Assembly (NCBI GenBank): GCA_027443745.1
Contig: DAIAZB010000038.1
Span: 1 to 6,866 of the forward strand
Source: Thiomonas sp.
GTDB lineage: Bacteria; Pseudomonadota; Gammaproteobacteria; Burkholderiales; Burkholderiaceae
DNA length: 6,866 bases
Direction: 5' to 3'
Position numbers and translations under genes: made by a program. Below the pieces are notes generated by a model. It was not told where the DNA came from. It did no database searches and saw only the letters and a program-made list of their open reading frames with translations. This document shows positions 1-6,369 of this stretch, piece after piece; the stretch's first letter is position 1, and each line of letters opens with the position of its first letter.

Positions 1-135
1 ATAGGCGGCGCGCAGCAATTCTTGCTGGTGCCGCGAAAGGTCTGCCTCTTGCGCGTGCAGCACCCAGGTCGTCAGCGCAAAGACCAAGGCCAGGGGCAAG
101 GTGGCAACGAGCAGGAGTTTGAGGCGCAGATTCAT
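1..135 (-). CDS. N-terminus of a membrane-anchored protein, probably a Cache-type sensor kinase (partial)
   Basis: Reading leftward from an ATG at 135-133, 45 codons stay open to the window edge, so only the N-terminus is visible. It begins MNLRLKLLLVATLPLALVF, a short basic start followed by one hydrophobic helix (about residues 5-25). A polar, helix-forming stretch rich in Gln, Glu, Arg and Leu follows, ending ELLRAAY. From family knowledge, this is how many betaproteobacterial sensor histidine kinases, and some chemoreceptors, begin: an inner-membrane anchor leading into a periplasmic Cache sensor domain. No catalytic domain is in the window, so the class is inferred. I see no strong Shine-Dalgarno sequence before the ATG, but it is the first ATG after a reading frame with no earlier credible start. 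The gene lies 137 bp downstream of the LysR gene on the same strand and may or may not be co-transcribed with it. Confidence 0.6.
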   Translation of the reverse strand, partial: MNLRLKLLLVATLPLALVFALTTWVLHAQEADLSRHQQELLRAAY

Positions 136-272
136 GAGGCGTCGGACCGCGAACGGAGGTTGCGCGCGGCGAAAGATAGTAGCTTGGTGTGCTCCGTCAA
201 GCCAACCTGGCACGGGTTCGACACCGTTCGTGGCCGCCTCGCTGCGCGACGCTCCTGCCGGTGTCCGTGGCG

Positions 273-1187
273 CTACGCACCATCGGCATGTGGCGTGGCT
301 TCGCTGTGTGACGCGAGAAACTCCAAGAGCCGTGCGGCGGAGGGTTGCAGATCCTCGAACCGTCGAAAGCAAATCGCGAAGTGCCGTTGTGCCCAGGGAT
401 CGGATAGCGGAATGAGCACAACCTGGTCCCGATGGCCACGGACAACTTCGCGTGGAATGACACTCACGCCCAGGCCGGCGGCGACGACGCGCAAGGCCGC
501 ATCGAACGTCGTGACGATCACGCGGTAGTTGATCCGTTGCCCCGCGCGACCGGCCGCCCGTTGCAGCATGCTGTGAACCGCTGTAGCGGGCGGCAACCCG
601 ACATGCTCGAAGGCCAGTGACTCCTCGAAGCGCATACGTCGGCGTCGGCATAGCGCGTGTGCTGGGTGCACGGCGAGCATCAGCTGATCCCGTCGGTAGG
701 CACGATGCTCCAAGCCTTGGAAGTCCACCGTATCCCAGCACACGCCAAGACCGGCGCCACCATCGCGAACAACCCGGATGATGTCCCGTGAGACTCGTTC
801 CTCGATATCCACGTTGATCTCGCGATGGTCAGGGTCGCGCATGAAAGCCGCAACATCATCGAGAAGTGCCTCGGCGATGGCTGAAGCGCTGGCCACCAGC
901 CGCACGTGGCCCTTGAGGCCGCCGGCAAACGCGCAGACATCAGCCTCCATGCGGTCGAGGCTGAACAGAATGGTTCGGGCATGTTCCAGCAGGGCGACGC
1001 CCGCAGGCGTGGGGTGCACCCCACGCCTGCCGCGCACGAGCAGCTTCGCGCCCAAGCGCTCCTCCAGTTGGGTGATGCGTTTGCTGATGGCCGAGGGCTC
1101 GATGTGCTCCTGCGTCGCCGCCAGTTTCATGTTCCGGGCGTCGCACACGGCCACGAGCAGCCGCAGAGTCTTGAGATCGATATCCAT
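273..1187 (-). CDS. LysR-family transcriptional regulator
   Basis: A complete 304-residue protein, the usual length for LysR regulators. Residues about 5-65 form the winged helix-turn-helix, with the recognition region around HIEPSAISKRITQLEERLG, and end in HPTPAG in place of the commoner LTxAG. A linker helix (about 66-90) leads into the periplasmic-binding-protein-like effector domain (about 92-295), recognisable from LKGHVRLVASASA, the region around GLEHRAYRRDQLMLAVHP, and AGLGVSVIPREVV. The frame stays open upstream to 1373, but I chose the ATG at 1187-1185 because LysR proteins begin only a few residues before the first helix and this start gives the standard length. Its Shine-Dalgarno sequence is weak (GAGA). 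It is transcribed divergently from the catabolic operon, the classic arrangement for a LysR activator responding to a substrate or intermediate of the adjoining pathway. The effector cannot be read from sequence; an aromatic or hydroxy-diacid of this operon is the natural guess. Confidence 0.93.
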   Translation of the reverse strand: MDIDLKTLRLLVAVCDARNMKLAATQEHIEPSAISKRITQLEERLGAKLLVRGRRGVHPTPAGVALLEHARTILFSLDRMEADVCAFAGGLKGHVRLVASASAIAEALLDDVAAFMRDPDHREINVDIEERVSRDIIRVVRDGGAGLGVCWDTVDFQGLEHRAYRRDQLMLAVHPAHALCRRRRMRFEESLAFEHVGLPPATAVHSMLQRAAGRAGQRINYRVIVTTFDAALRVVAAGLGVSVIPREVVRGHRDQVVLIPLSDPWAQRHFAICFRRFEDLQPSAARLLEFLASHSEATPHADGA

Positions 1188-1238
1188 GGTTCTCGCGCAG
1201 TTTGACGGTTCCCGTTGGGAATTCACAGACTTCCAAAG

Positions 1239-1248
1239 TACCACTTGT
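1239..1248 (+). repeat. Direct repeat TACCACTTGT, copy 1
   Basis: The 10-mer TACCACTTGT occurs here and again at 1390-1399, 151 bp away, on the same strand. This copy sits about 50 bp upstream of the LysR start codon; the other lies in the AT-rich island before the operon. Here it is flanked by CAAA (1234-1237) and TTTG (1248-1251), a short inverted repeat with a 10-bp spacer. Two identical words near the two start codons of a divergent pair could be operators for the same regulator, one autoregulatory and one activating. Confidence 0.4.
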
Positions 1249-1252
1249 TTGA

Positions 1253-1272
1253 GATCGAGGAAATCCTCAATC
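1253..1272. repeat. 20-bp imperfect palindrome in the divergent region
   Basis: GATCGAGGAAATCCTCAATC pairs at eight of ten positions around a centre at 1262.5, with a perfect inner core GAGGA-AA-TCCTC. It lies immediately beside the first TACCACTTGT copy, upstream of the LysR gene. It could be an operator dyad, or a small hairpin in a LysR leader transcript. Confidence 0.35.
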
Positions 1273-1354
1273 GCAGCCATGCGCATGGCGCGGCCCGACC
1301 GGCCGCGGCGGCGTCTACCTCGGGCCGTGGATGCGCGCAGGAGCACATCGCAGC

Positions 1355-1418
1355 AGAGTTTCCAATATGGCATGTATAAGGTTCTTAATTACCACTTGTG
1401 AATTAAATGGGAAACTCT
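1355..1418. repeat. 9-bp inverted repeat bracketing the AT-rich island
   Basis: AGAGTTTCC at 1355-1363 is the exact reverse complement of GGAAACTCT at 1410-1418. The arm centres are 55 bp apart, close to five helical turns, and lie symmetrically around the TTAATT/AATTAA palindrome (centres 1386.5 and 1395.5). LysR tetramers usually protect about 50-60 bp, so the arms could be outer half-sites. The right arm ends at the candidate -10 element. A chance origin is not excluded for a 9-bp repeat in about 300 bp. Confidence 0.4.
1385..1406. promoter_or_regulatory. Candidate LysR operator: TTAATT-N10-AATTAA palindrome
   Basis: Perfect 6-bp arms TTAATT (1385-1390) and AATTAA (1401-1406) surround the 10-bp ACCACTTGTG, itself containing CAC-TT-GTG. 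The element contains the second TACCACTTGT copy (1390-1399). It resembles the AT-rich, T-N11-A-like dyads bound by LysR proteins and overlaps the candidate -35 hexamer. Which protein binds it is inferred from its position between a LysR gene and its likely target. Confidence 0.45.
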
Positions 1419-1464
1419 AAAGTATGGCTCTGCACGCGGCTTGGCGGTGTGCTTCACAACGGGC

Positions 1465-1471
1465 AGAGGAG
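1465..1471 (+). promoter_or_regulatory. Strong ribosome binding site AGAGGAG that fixes the lyase start
   Basis: AGAGGAG lies 6 nt before the ATG at 1478. The alternative in-frame ATG at 1424 has no Shine-Dalgarno sequence and would add 18 residues (MALHAAWRCASQRAEEHV) unlike the family N-terminus. This site therefore decides the start. Confidence 0.8.
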
Positions 1472-1477
1472 CACGTG

Positions 1478-2407
1478 ATGAGGGTATGGCCCGCGAGGGT
1501 GTCGATCCGGGAAGTCGGTTTACGCGATGGGTTGCAAAGCATCGCCACCATCGTGCCCACGACTCAGAAGTGCGAATGGATTGCCGGTGCGCATCGCGCG
1601 GGGATGCGGGAGATCGAGGTCGGCTCCTTCGTCCCGCCGCGGCTGCTGCCGCAGCTTGCCGACACGGCCGCCGTGCTGACATTTGCAAAGACGCTGCCGG
1701 GACTGTTCGCCTCGGTACTGATTCCCAACCTGAAGGGGGCCGAACGCGCGCTCGAAGGAAAGGCCGATCTGATGATCCTGCCTCTGTCGGCGAGCCAAGC
1801 GCACAGCCTCGTGAACTTGCGCAAAGCGCCCGACGACGTGGTGGCCGAGATGGCGCGGATCCGTGCAGCCCGCGATGCGTCGGGAAGCCGGACCTTGATC
1901 GAGGGCGGGGTCGGCACCGCCTTCGGATGCACGATTCAGGGCGCGGTTGACGAGGCCGAAGTGCTGCGCTTGATGCAGGCCTTGCTCGATGCCGGGGCGG
2001 ACCGTGTCAGCTTGGCCGACACCGTCGGCTACGCCGATCCGGCCTCGGTGCGTCGTCTTTTCGAGAAGGCGCTGCGCATCGCCGGCAATCGATTCTCTGG
2101 CGGGCATTTCCACGACACCCGAGGTTTGGCGTTGGCCAATACGGTTGCTGCGCTGGAATTGGGCGTTACGCGCTTTGATGCCTCTCTGGCAGGAATCGGC
2201 GGTTGCCCTCACGCGCCGGGGGCGAGCGGCAACACGACGACCGAGGATCTGGCCTTCATGCTCGAAGCCATGGGGTGCCGCACGGGCATCGATCTTCGTG
2301 CCCTGCTCACCCTCCGCCAACATGTCGTTGGATGGATTCCCGCAGAGCCAACGCACGGCGCGCTCTGGCGCGCCGGACTTCCCAAGACTTTTACGGGGAT
2401 CCAATGA
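1478..2407 (+). CDS. HMG-CoA-lyase-family (DRE-TIM) acyl-CoA lyase
   Basis: This 309-residue TIM-barrel enzyme belongs to the HMG-CoA lyase family, which performs metal-dependent retro-Claisen cleavage of 3-hydroxyacyl-CoA thioesters to acetyl-CoA and a keto acid. Aligned by eye to human HMG-CoA lyase it retains: E12, R16 and D17 in EVGLRDGLQ (human E37, R41, D42); E47 in IEVGSFVPP (E72); the metal ligands H210 and H212 in GHFHDTRGLALANT (H233, H235); C243 in the mobile loop GIGGCPHAPGASGN (C266); and N252 (N275). It should therefore be an active lyase. It departs from the family where the highly conserved GCPYEG/GCPFEG loop reads GCTIQG (residues 150-155), and the position of human Y167 appears to be glycine (G144). 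Substrate specificity may thus differ from HMG-CoA. It is the first gene of the operon and overlaps the CoA transferase by 4 nt, so the two products probably act in sequence: transferase first, then lyase. Confidence 0.88.
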   Translation: MRVWPARVSIREVGLRDGLQSIATIVPTTQKCEWIAGAHRAGMREIEVGSFVPPRLLPQLADTAAVLTFAKTLPGLFASVLIPNLKGAERALEGKADLMILPLSASQAHSLVNLRKAPDDVVAEMARIRAARDASGSRTLIEGGVGTAFGCTIQGAVDEAEVLRLMQALLDAGADRVSLADTVGYADPASVRRLFEKALRIAGNRFSGGHFHDTRGLALANTVAALELGVTRFDASLAGIGGCPHAPGASGNTTTEDLAFMLEAMGCRTGIDLRALLTLRQHVVGWIPAEPTHGALWRAGLPKTFTGIQ

Positions 2408-3603
2408 CGATGCCTGATGAGACGCTTCCGCTCGATGGCATTCGTGTCGTCGAGTTCACCCACATGGTGATGGGCCCGACCTGTGGAATGATCCTGGCCG
2501 ATCTGGGTGCGGAAGTGATCAAGGTCGAGCCCCCGGGCGGCGACAAGACGCGTCACCTACCCGGGTTGGGCATCGGCTTTTTCCGCGCTTTCAACCGCAA
2601 CAAGAAAAGCGTGGTGCTCGACATCAAATCCGAGCAGGGACTTCGCGCTGCTCGCGAACTGATCGCCACGAGCGATGTCATGCTGGAGAACTTTCGCCCG
2701 GGATTGATGGGCGAGCTGGGCCTGGGCTACGCGAGTCTTGTCGAGGACAACCCGCGTCTGATCTACGCCTCCCACAAGGGATTCCTGCCCGGTCCGTATG
2801 AACATCGCACGGCCCTGGACGAAGTGGTCCAGATGATGGGCGGCCTGTCCTACATGACAGGTCCCGAAGGGCGCCCGCTGCGTGCCGGAACCTCGGTGAA
2901 CGACATCATGGGCGGGATGTTCGGGGCGATCGGCGTGCTCGCGGCATTGCGTGAGCGTGACCGCACCGGCCGCGGTCAGGAGATTCAGAGCGCGTTGTTC
3001 GAGAACTGCGTGTTCCTGGCCGCGCAGCACATACAACAGTTCCTCATGACGGGCGAGGCGCCTCCGCCCATGCCATCGCGTGCCTCGGCCTGGAGCGTGT
3101 ATGACGTGTTCACACTGGCGCAAGGCGAGCAGCTGTTCATCGCAGCGACGAGCGATCGTCAGTTCCGGATCCTCTGCCAGGTGATCGGGCGCGAGGATCT
3201 TGCCAAGGACCCCCAACTCGCGACCAATGCCCAGCGTGTGGAGCGGCGCCCGGATTTGCTGCGGCGCCTGGGAGAGACTCTCGCCACGTTGCGCAAGGAC
3301 GAACTGGCCTCTCGTCTCGAGGCGGCTGGTTTGCCCTATGCGCCGATCACGCGCCCTGACGAACTGGTGCGGGATCCGCATCTGCTCCAGAGCGGTGGGC
3401 TGGTGCCGATGCGTACGGAAAACGGGGACACCACGCAGGTCGTCCTGCTCCCGCTCACCTTGGGTGGACGTCGCCCGGGAGTGCGCCTTCCGTTGGCTGG
3501 TCCGGGAGAACACAACGCCCAGTTCCTGGGCAGCTGGTCGAGCCGGGATTCGCACGAAAGCCCGGGCGTGATGGGACGGTCGGATCTCAATCGCATCGAT
3601 TGA
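2404..3603 (+). CDS. CaiB/BaiF-type (class III) CoA transferase
   Basis: A 399-residue family III CoA transferase, of the usual length. These enzymes move CoA from a donor such as succinyl-CoA to a free carboxylic acid through an aspartyl-CoA anhydride intermediate. Visible signatures are [19 protein letters not shown] (10-28), [17 protein letters not shown] (31-47), [16 protein letters not shown] (64-79), ENFRPG (95-100) and [14 protein letters not shown] (188-201). The likely catalytic aspartate is D167 in SVNDIMGG, matching Asp169 of formyl-CoA transferase. The usual (S/T)GFGxxGP segment reads SHKGFLPGP (123-131), suggesting a distinct subgroup. I start it at the ATG whose ATGA overlaps the lyase stop, which implies translational coupling; a second ATG at 2410 is possible. 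A frame extension back to 2203 only shadows the lyase gene. The neighbours suggest it makes the thioester that the lyase cleaves. The acceptor acid cannot be read from the sequence; a hydroxy-diacid is likely. Confidence 0.9.
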   Translation: MTMPDETLPLDGIRVVEFTHMVMGPTCGMILADLGAEVIKVEPPGGDKTRHLPGLGIGFFRAFNRNKKSVVLDIKSEQGLRAARELIATSDVMLENFRPGLMGELGLGYASLVEDNPRLIYASHKGFLPGPYEHRTALDEVVQMMGGLSYMTGPEGRPLRAGTSVNDIMGGMFGAIGVLAALRERDRTGRGQEIQSALFENCVFLAAQHIQQFLMTGEAPPPMPSRASAWSVYDVFTLAQGEQLFIAATSDRQFRILCQVIGREDLAKDPQLATNAQRVERRPDLLRRLGETLATLRKDELASRLEAAGLPYAPITRPDELVRDPHLLQSGGLVPMRTENGDTTQVVLLPLTLGGRRPGVRLPLAGPGEHNAQFLGSWSSRDSHESPGVMGRSDLNRID

Positions 3604-3634
3604 TACGTCTCGGAAAACACTCGGGAGTTATCTC

Positions 3635-4711
3635 ATGGACGACTGGTTTGAAAACCCGATGGGTCTGATGGGCTTCGAATTCGTCGAATTCGCGTCGCCC
3701 ACGAGCGCAGTGCTCGAATCGCTCTTCGAACAGTTGGGTTTCACCCTCGTGGCGCGCCATCGATCGAAGGATGTGGTGCTGTACCGTCAGGGCGAGATCA
3801 ACTTCGTTGTGAACCGCGAGCCGCGCTCCCAGGCTGCCTATTTCGCCTGTGAACATGGCCCCAGTGCCTGCGGCTTGGCGTTTCGCGTACGCGATGCGCA
3901 TGCCGCCTATGCGCTGGCCTTGCAGCGCGGCGCACAACCCATCGACATTCCGACCGGGCCGATGGAGCTACGCCTTCCGGCGATCCGCGGGATTGGTGGG
4001 GCGCCGCTGTACTTGATCGATCGCTATCGAGACGGCGAGTCCATCTACGACATCGACTTCGCTTTCCTTCCGAACGTCGATCGACGACCCCTCGGCCATG
4101 GCTTGCGCGCGATCGATCACTTGACGCACAACGTCTACCGCGGGCGAATGGCGTATTGGGCGGAGTTCTACGAGCGCCTGTTCAATTTCCGGGAGATCCG
4201 TTACTTCGACATCAAGGGCGAGTACACGGGATTGACGTCACGGGCCATGAGCGCCCCTGACGGCTTGATCCGTATTCCGCTCAACGAGGAAGGCGCCCAG
4301 GGCAAGGGGCAGATCGAAGAGTTCCTCATGCAGTTCAACGGCGAGGGCATCCAGCACATTGCGCTGCACTGCGATGACCTGCTGCGCGCGGTTGACGCGC
4401 TGCGTGCGTCCGGCGTTCCCCTGATGAGCGCGCCCAATGACGTCTATTACGCCATGCTCGAAGAGCGCCTTCCAGGCCACGGAGAACCGGTCGGCGCATT
4501 GCAGGCGCGCGGCATCCTGCTCGATGGAAGCACGGCCGATGGCGACAGCAGGCTCTTGCTGCAGATCTTCTCGCAACCGATTCTCGGGCCGGTGTTCTTC
4601 GAGTTCATTCAACGCAAGAACGACCAAGGTTTCGGTGAAGGCAACTTCAAGGCATTGTTCGAGTCTCTCGAGCGCGACCAGATTCGCCGCGGAGCCTTGA
4701 AGAGCCCATAG
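3635..4711 (+). CDS. hpd: 4-hydroxyphenylpyruvate dioxygenase
   Basis: A 358-residue Fe(II)-dependent vicinal-oxygen-chelate enzyme converting 4-hydroxyphenylpyruvate plus O2 to homogentisate and CO2. It resembles the Pseudomonas fluorescens enzyme over its whole length, from [18 protein letters not shown] to [13 protein letters not shown]. The metal triad is intact: H162 in [12 protein letters not shown]241 in [11 protein letters not shown] and E323 in [11 protein letters not shown]. Other active-site stretches of the family are present, including [12 protein letters not shown] (191-202), [17 protein letters not shown] (225-241), ARGILLDG (291-298) and [13 protein letters not shown] (332-344). 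The start is supported by GGGAG (3623-3627) placed 7 nt before the ATG. It follows the CoA transferase by 31 bp, consistent with one transcript. A 4-hydroxymandelate synthase is the main alternative for this fold, but the full-length resemblance to the bacterial dioxygenase and the fumarylacetoacetase downstream argue for homogentisate formation. Confidence 0.97.
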   Translation: MDDWFENPMGLMGFEFVEFASPTSAVLESLFEQLGFTLVARHRSKDVVLYRQGEINFVVNREPRSQAAYFACEHGPSACGLAFRVRDAHAAYALALQRGAQPIDIPTGPMELRLPAIRGIGGAPLYLIDRYRDGESIYDIDFAFLPNVDRRPLGHGLRAIDHLTHNVYRGRMAYWAEFYERLFNFREIRYFDIKGEYTGLTSRAMSAPDGLIRIPLNEEGAQGKGQIEEFLMQFNGEGIQHIALHCDDLLRAVDALRASGVPLMSAPNDVYYAMLEERLPGHGEPVGALQARGILLDGSTADGDSRLLLQIFSQPILGPVFFEFIQRKNDQGFGEGNFKALFESLERDQIRRGALKSP

Positions 4712-4727
4712 CCGATGGACACGAACC

Positions 4728-4742
4728 ATCGAACGGTTCGAT
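4728..4742. repeat. 15-bp perfect palindrome between hpd and the transporter gene
   Basis: ATCGAAC-G-GTTCGAT is a perfect 7-bp inverted repeat with a single central base. A third related half-site, CGAACC (4722-4727), sits just upstream and can pair alternatively with GGTTCG (4735-4740). It fills most of the 50-bp gap after the hpd stop and ends 8 nt before the transporter ribosome binding site. No U-rich run follows, so it is not a normal intrinsic terminator. It could be an operator, or a hairpin affecting mRNA processing or transporter translation. Confidence 0.45.
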
Positions 4743-4761
4743 TGAAAACAAAGGAGACTCC

Positions 4762-6198
4762 ATGAATACGACTGACCGGCCGACGATCGCGGCCAAGCCG
4801 AACACGACGTCAGCACAAGTGGATGCGACGGCTCTGATCACGGCACGCGTCGACCGCCTGCCGCCAGCGCGCCACTTGTGGTGGCTGGTGATACTCATCT
4901 CGCTGGGGGGGTACTTCGAGATCTACGACCTGATCTTCATGGGGTACGTCGCCCCCGCGATGGCCCACAGCGGAATTCTGGCCACAACCACCGCAAGTTT
5001 CTTCGCCTTCAAGGGCTTCGGCGCCTTCGTGGCGGCCACCTTCGCGGGCTTGTTCGTCGGCACTTTGGGATTGAGCTTTCTCGCCGATCGCTATGGCCGC
5101 CGAGCCGTCTTCACCTATTCGCTGCTGTGGTACTCGGTGTGCTCGGCGATCCTGGCTTTCCAGCAGGACGCCGCCGGCCTCCTGCTTTGGCGCTTCGCGG
5201 CCGGCATCGGCATCGGGGTCGAAATCATCACGATCGACACCTACATCTCGGAATTGGTCCCGCAGACGATGCGCGGGCGGGCCATCGCGGTGAACCAGGC
5301 CGTCATGTTCCTGGCCGCTCCTGCCGCGGCGCTCATCTCCTACCTTCTGGTGCCGACCACGTTGCTGGGCCTCGCCGGGTGGAGTTGGGTGATCCTTCTC
5401 GGCGCCGGTGGCGCGGTGGTGGTGTGGTTCATCCGGCGCCCGGTCCCCGAGTCCCCTCGGTGGCTGATTCGCCAGGGCCGCACGGCCCAGGCGGGGCAAA
5501 TCGTCACCGACATCGAGCAGCGCATCCAACGCACGCTGGGGCATCCTCTGGCTGCTCCGCAGCCCGCCCCACGGCCTGCCACGCCGCCGACCACGTCGTT
5601 TGCGCGACTGTGGCATGCGCCGTATCGAGCACGCTTGATCATGTTGATCGTCTTCAACCTTTTTCAGGCCATCGGCTATTACGGTTTCGCCAATTGGGTG
5701 CCCACCCTGCTGGTGCAGCAAGGCATTGGCGTGACCAAGAGCCTTCTCTACTCCTCGCTGATCGCACTGGCTCTTCCGCTGGGTCCGCTCCTCGCGACGA
5801 CTTTCGCCGATCGAATCGAGCGCAAATGGACCATCGTGGGCTCGGCTGTCGGCGTGATCGTATTCGGCCTGGGTTTTGCGCTGTTGCGCAATCCAGCACT
5901 GCTGGTGGTCTGCGGACTGCTGGTCAGCTTGTTCGGGCAGTTCATCTCCGTGGGTTATCACGCCTACCAGGCCGAGTTGTTCCCCACGCCTGTGCGGAGC
6001 CGAGCCGGCGGCCTGGTCTATTCGGCCAGTCGCATCGGCGCGATGTTCTCGGGATTTCTCATCGCTTTCCTCCTGCGCAACTTCGGGGTGACGGGAGTTT
6101 TCGTGGGGATCGTGGTCTGCATGTTGATGATCGTGGTCCCGATTGGCCTGTTTGGTCCTCGCACGACAGGCCTTTCCCTCGATCGCATTGCTCACTGA
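4762..6198 (+). CDS. MFS transporter, probable aromatic/organic acid:proton symporter
   Basis: A 478-residue inner-membrane carrier with about 12 hydrophobic helices in two halves and a polar, Pro/Ala-rich central loop (about 236-285). The cytoplasmic N-terminus is about 37 residues. Helix 1 contains GGYFEIYDLIFMGYVAP (49-65) with an acidic/aspartate motif typical of metabolite:H+ symporters. The loop between helices 2 and 3 has the MFS signature A as LADRYGRR (107-114), repeated in the second half as FADRIERK (348-355). PESPRWL (229-235) and ELFPTPVRSRAGG (405-417) resemble sugar-porter and SV2-like members. The start is clear: AAGGAG (4751-4756) lies 5 nt before the ATG. Its place between hpd and fumarylacetoacetase suggests it imports the growth substrate of the operon, such as an aromatic acid or hydroxy-diacid. 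Substrate and direction cannot be proved from sequence. Confidence 0.92.
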   Translation: MNTTDRPTIAAKPNTTSAQVDATALITARVDRLPPARHLWWLVILISLGGYFEIYDLIFMGYVAPAMAHSGILATTTASFFAFKGFGAFVAATFAGLFVGTLGLSFLADRYGRRAVFTYSLLWYSVCSAILAFQQDAAGLLLWRFAAGIGIGVEIITIDTYISELVPQTMRGRAIAVNQAVMFLAAPAAALISYLLVPTTLLGLAGWSWVILLGAGGAVVVWFIRRPVPESPRWLIRQGRTAQAGQIVTDIEQRIQRTLGHPLAAPQPAPRPATPPTTSFARLWHAPYRARLIMLIVFNLFQAIGYYGFANWVPTLLVQQGIGVTKSLLYSSLIALALPLGPLLATTFADRIERKWTIVGSAVGVIVFGLGFALLRNPALLVVCGLLVSLFGQFISVGYHAYQAELFPTPVRSRAGGLVYSASRIGAMFSGFLIAFLLRNFGVTGVFVGIVVCMLMIVVPIGLFGPRTTGLSLDRIAH

Positions 6199-6369
6199 GG
6201 CGTCGCTGATGAACGTCGAGCGTCGTCACTGCGTCGCGCACCGTTGTCCGGACGTCCAGCAGACCGTCGTGTGCAGCGGCGGGATGCTCGACCTGGGAGG
6301 CACGGCGCGATCCCGACACGCCAATACGCATCGCGTGCACCCATGGGCATTCGGGCGATGACCGCGGGC
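6199..6369 (+). other. Gap between transporter and fumarylacetoacetase; possible 50-codon ORF
   Basis: About 160-170 bp separate the transporter stop from the fumarylacetoacetase start, much longer than the other gaps in this operon. I see no terminator, promoter or recognisable protein remnant. One small frame, 6209-6361 (MNVERRHCVAHRCPDVQQTV...), has a plausible GAGG (6197-6200) 8 nt upstream and ends in an ATGA overlap with the ATG at 6358, an alternative fumarylacetoacetase start. It has no family resemblance I know of. The fumarylacetoacetase frame is also open through the whole gap (an arginine-rich translation), which is common in GC-rich DNA and not evidence of coding. Confidence 0.3.

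Larger units (their letters stand above)
1188..1477. promoter_or_regulatory. Divergent control region between the LysR gene and the catabolic operon
   Basis: This 290-bp stretch has no convincing gene. Its two ends are the start codons of the divergent LysR gene and the lyase gene. Most of it is GC-rich, but about 1358-1425 is strikingly AT-rich and carries a palindrome, a flanking inverted repeat and one copy of a 10-bp word found again near the LysR end. This is what one expects of a LysR recognition and activation site with a promoter. A possible sigma-70 promoter for the operon is TTGTGA (1396-1401) and TAAAGT (1418-1423) with a 16-bp spacer. Each hexamer matches consensus at only four of six bases, as is common for activator-dependent promoters. 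It would start transcription near 1430 and leave a leader of about 45-50 nt. I could not place a convincing promoter for the LysR gene. Confidence 0.6.

Noticed and set aside
136..272. Terminator between the LysR gene and the left-edge gene
   Set aside because: I looked for a GC-rich stem followed by a T-run on the minus strand and found only short, imperfect pairing around 211-232 with no T-run.
22..528. Plus-strand ORFs at the left edge
   Set aside because: They run antisense to the sensor N-terminus and the LysR C-terminus, are highly arginine-rich and carry no motif.
1188..1373. Upstream extension of the LysR gene to an ATG at 1373
   Set aside because: It would add 62 residues before the DNA-binding domain, including a low-complexity arginine run unlike any LysR N-terminus, and would consume most of the control region. 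The ATG at 1187 gives the standard length.
1424..1477. Earlier lyase start at the ATG at 1424
   Set aside because: No Shine-Dalgarno sequence precedes it, it overlaps the candidate -10 region, and the added residues do not resemble family N-termini. The ATG at 1478 has a strong AGAGGAG site.
2203..2403. Upstream extension of the CoA transferase frame
   Set aside because: It lies wholly inside the lyase coding sequence and gives an arginine/histidine-rich translation typical of an out-of-frame shadow. The family N-terminus begins just before LDGIRVVEF.
2557..3555. 332-residue minus-strand ORF opposite the CoA transferase
   Set aside because: It has no recognisable domain and an Arg/His/Gln-rich composition mirroring the transferase codons, so it is an antisense shadow.
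3635..4711. 4-hydroxymandelate synthase instead of 4-hydroxyphenylpyruvate dioxygenase
   Set aside because: The protein matches the Pseudomonas-type dioxygenase over its whole length, including the C-terminal [13 protein letters not shown] segment, and a homogentisate pathway gene lies in the same operon.
4810..6195. Long 461-residue ORF on the minus strand opposite the transporter
   Set aside because: Its composition is rich in Arg, Gly, His, Asp and Gln with no hydrophobic core or known motif. It is the antisense shadow of the GC-rich transporter gene.
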